This document shows positions 11,347 to 23,300 of a DNA stretch of 64,000 nucleotides, piece by piece. Origin of the DNA: Liolophura sinensis (taxonomy: Eukaryota; Mollusca; Polyplacophora; Chitonida; Chitonidae); NCBI RefSeq assembly GCF_032854445.1, contig NC_088297.1, forward strand, positions 14,553,039 through 14,617,038. Direction: 5' to 3'. Within the stretch, counting starts at the first letter, position 1, and each line of letters begins with the position of its first letter. The position numbers and the translations under genes are program-made. The notes beneath the pieces are model-generated. The model was not told the DNA's origin and made no database searches. It was given only the letters and a program-made list of their open reading frames with translations.

Positions 11347-14300
11347 CTATTCGGCTGCATAAGCTGCTTGTAACGCGTCCTCTAAATATTTCATAAATCG
11401 GTGGACATCATAGAAGGAGCAGTAAAGAGGGGCGGGAGCGATTCTGATGACACTAGGTTCCCGCTTGTCACACTGAAACAAATAAGAAATTCGTACACAC
11501 CTATACAATTTGCTATTTATTTATTCATTTGTTTCCTCATTTATTTGACTGTGGTTCAACACTACCCCGAAACTCACATTTTACTCACATGACAGCTGGT
11601 AAGATTTAGGATGAGGGATACCAGGGTGCTCAGAGTATACCACCTGCTCTTGGCAAGAAATCGTCAAACTTCCCTGCATGTGACAATACAGGTAAGCATG
11701 CCGTATCGAGGAAAGACAACTGGTCTTAAGCAAACGTTACACAAGAACGTTGTCAATAGCTAATTTTTTGACCAAGGACCCATGACAACAATAAAGGATT
11801 GAACCTAAGCAGATCTATGTGTGTAACAGTAAATGCTGTACTCAAGAACTGTATTTATTTATTTACTTATCTGAATGGTGTTTTACGCCGTACGCAAGAT
11901 TATTTCATTTATACAATGGCAACCAGCATTATGGTGAGAGGAAGCCCGGTGGAGCACAGGGGAAACCCACTGCCAAGGTTGCAGACCTTCCCATGTATCG
12001 AGACCTTCCCAAACCAGCATGAGCTGGACTTGAACTCACAGTGACTGCATTGGTGAAGGGCTCTTGAGTCATTTAGGCATAATTTTCTAAAAAAAACCTT
12101 TTGGATTTCTATTTTAAGCAATGGTGCATACACAGTTCTACAAAAAAAACATGCTCTGTTTTTCTTTGTACATGTAGTTTGTTGATTGTTTCTTTTCTTC
12201 TTTTGTCACATATTACATTTATTTTCAAATGACAAAAAGTTTCAGAATACAAAACACTCACCACAACACCTCTTTTCTCCAGTTCTTTGAACACCTCAAT
12301 GATGGGAATAGAGAAGATGAGTGAGAGTTGTGCGCCCCTTTGCTCTGGGTCAGAGGGCGTCATTATGTCCACATGGGGGCGCTGCCCAGTCTCTTTCCCA
12401 TGATACTTCTGCACAATCAACAGTTCCAAGTAGCCGGTCAGAAGCTTGGACTTGGTGCGAATTTGTGACATTGATGTCTTTTTAAAAACCTGCAAGAAAG
12501 TGTTAGTACCTACTTATCTGACTGATATTTGACAATCTCATTAGTACCTACTTATCTGACTGATATTTGACAATCTCAGCAAGACTTTTTCACACATATG
12601 TGATGGGACTCTGTCTGATTGGTGGCGAAAAAGGGAAGTTTCTGGAGTAAACCACAGATCTTCAGCGAGCTACTGGTGGACTACTGTATGTCACCTAAAG
12701 TTTACCATTTTTCAAGTCACACATTTTGCATGATTCTTATTGACTCATCCACTCTGTAGGGCCACATAATTGATTTTTTGGGGTTTTTTGTTTTCTTTTT
12801 TTTTGTAAAGTTTGATAAATTAAAGTGTTGACATCAAAAGAATTGTTCTTAGGTCATTACTTCCTTCTGAAGGTACATTTTTACATACCAAACTTTAGGT
12901 GAAATATTTGGCATCCGTCAAGCTCAGGTGCAAGACAATGAGAGATGCACCATCAACTAATTCTTGCCACAAACGCCCTCCCCCCCCCCAACCCAATGAA
13001 CAAACAGAGCAGGGAGTGCAGATACTTTCCTGTCCAACAATGGGTTTGAATCCACATCTCACTGGAAAAACTGACCATTCAGACATGAGCCAATCCTTCA
13101 GGAAAGTAAACCAATATTTCAGTTTACATTTTCTCATATACACTGAATTTTGACAAGTTTGTTAATTTTAACAATTTGTTTATAATTTTAGGATCTCGCC
13201 GTTTTTCAAAATGAATCCAAACCTTCAGCACTGGAACAAACTCACCTCTAGACTGGCCTCTATTGGAGGGCATAACAGCCCAGCTGGGTTAGTTATTCTG
13301 TAACCATAAGCACCTGGAGATAACACCATCTCTTTAAACATAAAGAACAAAAACAACATCTCTTTAAACATAAAGAACAAAAACAACATCTCTTTTAACA
13401 AAAAGAACAAAAACAACATCTCTTTTAACAAAAAGAACAAAAACCCCATCTCTTTTAACAAAAAGAACAAAAACACCATCTCTTTTAACATAAAGAACAA
13501 AAACACTATCTCTACATGTAATAATATCATCATCTTTAGAATATCAACCTACATTACCAAAGAGCTTGCCTACAGGAGACACACGAATGCAAAACTTCAG
13601 CTCAATACATGAAGCACTGAAATCAATGAATTTGATAATTTATGGTAATTAATATGCACACAGAGCAATACAATAAGTAAGGAATTTGGTCATTTACGGT
13701 ATTTAATATGCATACACCAAGTCAATGATGGAATATGCCCCTCCTGCTACTGTGCTCTACCTGTGAACAAACCCTGAGTTTAATACTTGCTGCACTTTTT
13801 GAGATACCACCCCTAATATTTTGTTTGACATTGATTCTAATACACAATACACTACGTCAGGAATTCAGTATACATACACACTGTGTCATCGATGGAATAT
13901 CTCCCTCGTGTTATTGTACTCTACAAGTGAGCAAACCCTGATCTCAATACCGGCATACTTTTTACATGTTTTAAGAAACCACCTCTAATATTTTGTTAAA
14001 CACTGCTTTCCCAGTTGTTGGACGCCAATGTTGACGGTACAACATAAGTTATGAGCGTACTTTGTAAAGGTGAGCTAATACCACAACCTCCGTGAAATAA
14101 AAAACAATAGCACCATCCCTGTCACATGAAGAGCAATAGCACCAACCCTGTAACATGAACAGCTATAGCACTATCCCTGAAACATGAAGAGCAAAAGCAC
14201 CAACCCTGGAACATCAAGAGCAATAGCACCATTCCTGTAAAAGGAAGAGCAATAGCACCATCCCTGTAACATGAACAGCAATAGCACCATCCCTGGAACA

Positions 14301-17300
14301 TCAAGAGCAACAGCACCATCCCTGTAAAAGGAAGAGCTATAGCACTATCCCTGGAACATGAACGGCAATAGCACAATCCCTGTAACATGAACAGCAACAG
14401 CACCATCCCTGGAACATGAAGAGTAATAGCACCATCCCTGAAACATGAACAACAATAGCACCATCCCTCTAACATGAAGAGCAATAGCACCATCCCTGTA
14501 ATATGAACAGCAATAACACCATCCCTGTAACATGAAGAGCAATAGCACCATCCATGGAACATCAAGAGCAATAGCGCCATCCCTGTAAAAGAAAGAGCAA
14601 TAGCACCACTGCTGTAACATGTAAAAGGAAGAGCAATAGCACTACCCCTTTAACATATAGAATATTAACACCATTTCTGTGTTAACACAGAGAACAATAA
14701 CGTTTTTATTTTCTCGTAGGCTAAGGTTACCCCAAACAACAAATCTTATTTCATTGATTTGTATATTTCACTTATATTTCACTTATGACGGACAGCATTA
14801 TGGTCAGAGGAAACTGGGCAGAGCCTTGACCATCCGCAGGATGCTGAAAGACCTTCCCACGTACATTCCCAGAGACAGCGACAGCATTAGTGGGAGGCTC
14901 CTGAGGACACTTTCACAAAGATGTCATCAACGTACAATAATCGCACATATAGGACAATGGCACAGTAATAGTGACTTCTGTTTGAAATATCGTAACACAA
15001 ATGTACGATAAAAAAATGTTGCACGTTGCTTTGTGAACAGAGCCCCCCATTATAAGGATGGACCAATTATAACACAAGCAAAAACATTTCTAACATATAC
15101 GACAGCTACATGCATGCATAGCATCTGACCACCTTTAACATAAAGGCCATCTTTAACAGCAACACCGCCATCAAAATTGCAAAGATATATTATAAATATA
15201 TACACATAAGCAAATGAAAAAAACAGTTAACAGAAAGGAATAAATCGCTAAAACAAATGTGTCACTCACTGTTATCCATTGTAAACCTGGTGCTCAGTTC
15301 ATGACCCCACCAGCCCAAGAGCTTAGGAAAGTCGTTACGGGCAAACTTCTCGTGAAGGAAAAACCCTGCCAGACAACCCGCACTGCTGTTCAGGTACTGA
15401 CAACACAGAACAGAACAAAATGGTGTATCAGATCTATATGCAGCCAGGTGACTCTGTAACATGGTGCATTATAAGTGGTACCCACATCGAGGCTGTAGGG
15501 CATTTCCCTTTTATTCTAGTGGTAGAAGTGTGGACATGACACTCATAGGTCAATGATTCCAACAGGGTTGCCCTGTCACAATACGCAGCTTTCGTGTTAC
15601 GTCATTACGACAACAGAATGACGTCCTATTGCAAAATGACGTCGTCACTTTACGGCACTAACTGCCTATCTTATAAGATGGCACTGATCGTGTTTAGATC
15701 AAAGTACCGGGATAACATCATTATTTTTGCAATATTGGGAAATCCATCCAAAAACATGATTCAGGAGATCAGTCTAATGCTTTTAAATTAGTACTCTATA
15801 TTCTATATACGACCCCATGTTAAAATTACCAGATTGGCCCTACTGTGCAGTAAAGCGACGACATTATATAACAAAGGGATGTCACTCTGTCGTCGTAACG
15901 TCATATCTGGAAACCTGCGTATTGGCGCTACGCCCGGGTGTGTTGGCATAGTTTAAGTACAGCTTTCAAATATTTTGGACAGTACCCTAATTCTTCTAAT
16001 TTTTAGGACAGACATTAGTAGTGCTGAAGGCAAAGAATTACATTTCTCCCAGTTTTTTTGAAAAGTAAAGATATAAATATGTTGCACATTAGATCTGAGA
16101 CTATGATATACATAGTTCCAGATTAGATGGACTAACCATGGGAAAAAAAAAGAAACTAAATATTCCTTTCACAATTTCTTGTACATTGGCTAAAAAGGGC
16201 AGACCAGGTTCCCACAAATTAGAAGAATTAGGGTCGATTCACTACCCTTAAATGATACACGGAAAGGAACTATAAGTCAAAGATTATGTTTTTATGCCAA
16301 ATGAAGAGAATTATGCCTGTTAAAAATTACCTGTTAAAAATTACCTGTTAACTACCCCTCTATATTATGCATATTTTTCGTCAATGGTCGGATTTTTCCA
16401 GAAATTACATCGTTGTAGACCTTGCTTGGAACTCAGTAAGCTTGAGCTCCCTGAGCCTGGTGAATCAAGTTGCTAAAGTGATAGCAAGGGCCACATGTAC
16501 ATGGGTCCTGCATGGCCTCTTCAGGTCACTTTAGTGCCCCATCCATGCCCCTACACCCGTCACCATTCGGTCGGTCTGTCCCCAACAGAGTTCCTTTTAA
16601 ACAGGGATCATCGCTGACTTAATTTCTGAGCTGACTGCTTAGGCCTTAAGAAAACTGTACAGTTAAGCCATTTTTACCTCTCCCCCTCCCCAAAGTAAAA
16701 GTTGAAAACACTGTTTGTACTGTTATATGTTATTACGCATTACAATCTGCACATTAAGAAATGAAGTCACAGTGCTTCATGTATCCTTTAAGTGTGAAGA
16801 AGACATGACAGGTCTAAAGACAGGGTGAATGTAATATGATGGAATATAAGCACTATCTCTATGCTTGAGGAACTTTCCCTTAGTCTAGTGGTAGAATTAA
16901 GCAAAGGACTCGAAAGGTTGATGGTTCAAACCTCAACAGGGTCGCCCTTCCATGGGATAGGATCCTATAGCATTTCACCACTAGGCCAAAGGGAGACAAC
17001 TGTTAACCTGATTGTAGATAGCTAGCGCATTCTACTCTACTACGTGCAATAACACTCGTTCTGTTTTTCTTTTTACCACTCATATGGCCATCTCACTAGT
17101 TTTTCAACATTTGTTGGATCATTGCTGTATATATTTCAAAATGACCTGACAATAGAGATATGTAAATAACCTACTAATATTGAACGCTTTAACATGTACT
17201 GCTTACTCCCAAGACTTAAATTTTGTTCAAAAAAGTTTTGCTCATGACTAAGTTGCACTGATTCACAGGTGTTTTGAGGATTGGTTGGGAGATACCAAGA

Positions 17301-20300
17301 CATCCTGCTTAAAAATACTGGAAAAGTTTCAGCACCAAAAGCAATATATGAAGACATTTATTTGCCTTTAAAAGTGCACTACCTGCCTCAATATGATAAA
17401 TTATCATATCGTCATATGACTGAAAAGTTGTCAAGTACAATGATAAACCCAAAACACTCACTCGCTCACTTAAAATGTACTTTTTGTGAGAGAACATCTG
17501 TACTAAAGCCACCTGGCTGGGCAAATCTGAATATGTGTTAATTTCTACCTGTCATATGTCATGTATGAAAGTCATTACACAAATTGACGGAAGACATCAA
17601 GGTTTTCCTTCTGCTATGAAAAGCTTAAGACAATTGGGCATTACCTTAATTCTCACTCCATTATAGTTTAAATAAGGTATATATGACATATTTATTTTCC
17701 ATAACTTTCACGACAGAGAAATCTCATGTTTAAAATCCTGAAAATTATTTCTCTGAAATTGTCCAGTGCACACCAAACCCCCAAAATGCTTGATCTTTTA
17801 TAAACTGCATAATATATTCCCCATACATAAATGGAGTGCACATTGCCCACAGCAAAACAGCATCCTGGCCAGGACTTAACCTTTGTGTTCATACATATTC
17901 ATCAAAACCATAGATATTCATGAACACCTCATACATATTCATGCCCACCTCATACATGTTCATAACCACCTCATACATATTCATCACCTTCTATATACTT
18001 TCAAGTAAGCCTGCCATGATACTTATTGACCACGTACTCACAAAGCCAGTCATTCACTTTGCACACCATGATAAAATTACCTTGTATGTACACCAACATG
18101 CAAAGTCAATGTCCCAGTCATGTAGGCAGACTGGTACATTGCCAGCAGCATGTGCCAGATCAAAGCCAACATAGCACCCCTGAAAAAATCAAAAAAAAAA
18201 AAAAAGAAATATCTGTGACAGCTATTTCACAAAATTCATCAGGTTATTTTTCAGAAAAACTAAAGAATACAGCAGAAACAATTTTAAGAGGTTTGTTTTT
18301 CACATTAAATTTTCAAAATATCACAGCATATACCAGTATTTCTGTTGCATGTATATCAGAGGAATTCAACGATATGACGTTTACCATTTTACAGACTGAG
18401 AAAAACAAGAGAGATGATTACATCTGAACTGGTTGTCATGGTAACTTCACCTTTTTATGCCCTGCCTTGCAGATTCGCTCCATTTCAAACACTTGTCCAG
18501 TATAATACTGTACTCCACTGAACATTACTACAGCAATACTGTCACCTTCTTCCTCGATTTTGGACAAAATGTCTTCTGTTCGTAGAGTGAACTCTCCCTA
18601 CCATGGCAGTAAAAAAAAAAAAAGAACACTGTAGGCCAAAAATGACAAACTTCTTAATGAACTGATCAATGTCAACCAAGCTTGCCACAAATTTTATTAC
18701 TTTATTTATCTGATTGGTGTTTACACTGTACTCAAGAATATCTCACTTATACAACGGCGGCCGGCACTATGATGGGAGGAAACTGGGCAGAGCAGGGGAA
18801 ACCAACATCCATCTGCAGGTTGCTGACAGACCTTCCCGCAAGAGTCCTGCCGTAAATGACATGTTTATTTATGTAAAGAGCTAGTGGCACAATTAACTTT
18901 TTTTTCGGACATTAAGTTTATATAAATAGGCAAACAGATTTAGCCAGCAAACAGATTTAGCCAGCAAACAGAGTCATTCCAAACTTTTGGGAGCAGAACT
19001 ATCCATCCCATCAAGCACTACTTCGCTTGTGAGTGAGTGAGTGCTTGGGGTTTTGCAGGACGGATTTCCACCGCTCTTTTATTTAGTGCTGCTTCAATGA
19101 GACGACTTACCAAAGGCAAGTAAGCCGCCCCGCCCGAGCCATTATACTGATACGGGTCAACCAGTTGTTGCACTATCCCCTACATGCTGAACGCCAAGCG
19201 AGGAAGTTACAACTTCCTCTTTTAAAGTCTTAGGTGTGACTCGATCAAGGATTGATCCTGGATCTACCGGTCGCGAAGCAGACGCTCTACCAACTGTGCT
19301 ATTCAGGCCGGTACTACTTTGCTTGTGGAAGCAGATCTAGTGCAACAGGCGGTGTGACAGCAACATTCATTTTATAGTGCAGTCAGACTGCACCAATTTC
19401 TGTTTTTTATATTTTTGTTTTACTGGCAGAATGACTCTTTTTCTTCACTATCAGAGGAGGACATAAAAATAAAAGTGAAAAATTATCTAATTTATGGCAA
19501 ATGTGGACTGTCCAACCAATTTTTTGCCTTAGTTTTTTTTAATATATGATCAAAAAAAATTCATCAACAGAAGAGATAAGAATAAAAACATGTATTTTTT
19601 GTTTTATCTTTCTTCCAGTCTTTGATTGTTTAGTGTCAGCTTGTCTGTAAAACACAAAATAAAACTGGTTTCATCTTTTATTTGAAAAGTGTTGACCTGG
19701 TATACTTATTACTGTACAAGCAGATATTAAGTGTTCTAACCGGTATACATGTATCTAGCAAATATTGAACCTACAAAAATCTTTACAAGACTTTCATATT
19801 TTCAGACTATTTTATATTAAATATGTTAATTTCATCTTTTGTGCTGAGAAAAAGACTTACAAAATAGATACCTCCTGCAACAATACTGTTGCTTTTTAGT
19901 TTTACCTATATTAGTTGTAGCCTTAACTCATCTGCTCAAAGGGGTGTAAAGGTAAAGGTAGCCTGTTGTGAAGGGGAGGTAACTCTCTGTACAAGCAAAT
20001 TAAGTGTCTTTTGTTACTTAATTTGGATATTTTGTCATGCAGCTCCAATTCTTTCATGTTTAAATAATATTAAAAACGAAATATTTTTAAGACTTGTGAA
20101 AAAACATAACAAATAGCTCTGATCTATTTATATCAAAATAAATATTACAACCAACATGTGTTTATTATCGAAGGCAGAACCCACAACGCAGACACGGTTT
20201 CTGGTTGACTACTCCCGAAGCTTACCACTGACACATAACTCTGGTTTCTCTTCAAATCCACGCACAAATCTTTCGCCTTTTACTAAAGATTTCCGTGGGG

Positions 20301-23300
20301 AGGAACATACAAATGAGTCTATAGACTATTTTTTGTAGTCTTGCGAGAGCAAGACAATATTCCAATCAAAAAACAGATGACCGATCTGCTTACCTCACCT
20401 TGCACGACCCTTCAAACACATAGCAACATTTCCTACAGAATAACTCACTGCTCCGTGTAAATGATCAGTACATTTCACAAAACATTCTATTGCCAGTTAC
20501 TCCCGTGATGCAAACTGCAGCAGTGCTTACCTCCCTTGGTTCAAGAGCAATGACGCTGGTATCTGGATCGTAACCATGGAGACGAATCTGTGATTCAACT
20601 GCATACTGGACAGAAAACATTCAAGGAAAAGAAAAAACCCTCAAAATAAAAATTAGCAAAAGGGTTGATGAATTAAATTTTTTTAACTAACTTTAAAAAA
20701 AGAACACATTAAAAATGGTATGTCCTTAAATGCTAGTTTGCATAGTATGAAAACTAATAAAGAAAATTACTTTTCGTTTTCGCCATTTCGTTTCTTTTTT
20801 GTTCAATGGTCTTATCCTCTAAAACATGAGCATCCCAATGTTTATTTCTTCAATATTTCTGCTACTTTATGGAAATATCCTAGATAGTGCAGTTTACCAA
20901 AACTTACCACATCAGATGGGAAAGCTTTACTTTCTAACAGAATTTTATGTCTCTGAGGTGTGGGACGATAAAATGAAATCTGAAAATAAAATTCAAATGA
21001 TTTATTATTATGATAGAATTATTGTATCATTGCATTTCAGAACGTTTGTAATTTAGTGACAGTCTCACTGATTCCAAAAAAATGTTGTTTTTTTTTTGTT
21101 TTTTTTATAATGAAAACTAGTCACAAAAGTACCTTACTTATTTGAACTAATATTGTACCCAATATTGCAAAAATTTATTAAAAAATTTTAAAAAAATATA
21201 AAAATTTATTCATTTCTTTTTGTTGGTGTTTAACATAACTTTTCATACTTTAAAAGTATATCTGATTACCCACCCGTATCTTGCTCAAGTCAGATAAATG
21301 AAGACAAAGAAAAAAATTTTAGATGGCTAATAAAACATGAATAAAGGCAAAAATGTTTTGTAATGCAGCACACTATAAGCATTTTATTAAATTGGCAGGC
21401 TTAAAAAGTTTTCATTGATATGACAGTGCTCTGGGACAGACAAATTACATACCTATAAAGTTATCAATTTATCGTAAATTGGCAAAATTATAAAAAAAAA
21501 AAAGAAAGAAAAAAAAAACCCACTGCAAACTGAATCCAATTTTCCATGAAGAATCAATACCATGGACAAGACTGACAATGGTAAGGAGAACAGTAAATGT
21601 ATTACCAGCAGCAGGTGTAGATTGACGGTAAGGCCATTCATAATGGCAACTTCCCCTGGTTTGGCTCCTGTAAAACAATACAAAAATAAAACAATGCGAT
21701 GTTAAAAAGACTATACTGCAGATTTTTGGCTCAAGAACAGCTCAGATCATTGGCTTTTAGTAAATATCAGACTACTACATCATTAAAAAGATTCTAGTTT
21801 GAATAAGTTGTAGTTATATACCGGAGATTTTTGACTCAAGAACAGCTCATATCATTGGCTTTTAGTAAATATCAGACTAGTACATCATTAAAAAGATTCT
21901 AGTTTGAATAAGTTGTAGTTATATACTGCTGACAAACTTGTTTACGTGTCATTGTGATTCATGTTAGAGATCGCGACAACTGAGGACGAGATGATACTGA
22001 ACAGATGTGTTCTTTATGTAACATGAACTGAATATTCCACCAATGTCGATCTATCCTGTTTCTGTCCAAGTATTAACTGCCCCAAGCTTATATAACTACA
22101 TAGGCCTATTTACATTGTTGGAAATCAGCTATACACATTAGAGATACACATTATTTAATCTGAACTGAAAATACCACCAATTATGGTTATATTAGTTTCA
22201 ATATCTAGTTATTATGCCTTGCCTCCTTTTCACTATGTTAGGAACTCAAAGATTATAGAAGCTTACCCTGCCGTTAAGGTACTTGGAAGATGACAGAAGA
22301 GCTTGAGAATAACTTAACTTTTCGCGCTTCATTTATTTAACTTGCATGAACTATTGTTTGTTAATTTTACTATAATAAAATGTTCATCTATAACTATTTT
22401 CCTAATCTCTGTTTTCTATGAGTCTGTTATTTCTTCAGATCTTTATTCTGTTTTATATTTATTACAGCACCCAGGAAGACTACAGTTTACTAGCATAACT
22501 TTAATGTCAGTTCTTCCTCTGGGATTTTATGTTTGGTGATTTATTAGAGAATTTCCTACAATAACAATTATCCCGGGGGTTGGGTGCGACATTATTCAAG
22601 CATATTCTTTAGGCTTTATTCCGTGTGGACTAATAAGATTATACTTTTTGTGAAGCCCTGAAATTGATCAATCCAACCAATCTAGTTTCGACTCCAAAAT
22701 CTTATTATAAATGTATATAAATTGAACTGAAAGTTGCTCTTTCATATGTAAAAAGGTTAAAGAATTTGGGTACTCAAGAACTGATCACTAATAAGACGGC
22801 TGTCAGGTTTATGGCTGGAGGAAACCTGCCACCGTTTTCCAGGTACCTGACAAACCTCCTGACATAATGCCACAGCCAAACATGTGATAACTGGATTTGA
22901 ACCTGTGACCTCAAAGGTGTGGTGCAGGTCGACAAGGATGAGAGGATGTCAATTTCAACCACAGAGTTCAGCTGCTTAACTTTGGCCATTACTTACCACA
23001 AGGTTGCAAGACTTCAGGGGACATTTTACCCACAAGTTCTCTCGCAAGGGAATTTTTTCAAACATTTAAGTTAAATTTATCAAGCAATATTCACAAAAAT
23101 TCTGGGGAATTATGGCACATGCTGTAATTTGGGCACCTGTAAATGGTATCAACAATGTCCTTACATTTTACCCTGCTTACCAACAAGTTTTCCCATGACC
23201 TCATCCAGCTTTTCGTCACACAGCGACCATGGAGATTCTCCCGAAAAGTGACCAATGACTCCCCTGAAAACAGAAAGACAAAATGAGTGATGCATCAGCC

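Noticed and set aside
13225-13533. A 102 codon single-exon protein on the - strand
   Set aside because: Its C-terminal part is the real KYNU exon 13246-13331; the N-terminal part is the intronic acceptor array read through.
14122-14620. Open frames of 91 and 152 codons on the - strand
   Set aside because: They are made wholly of the 30 bp array in a KYNU intron. They are of interest as splice sites, not as protein.
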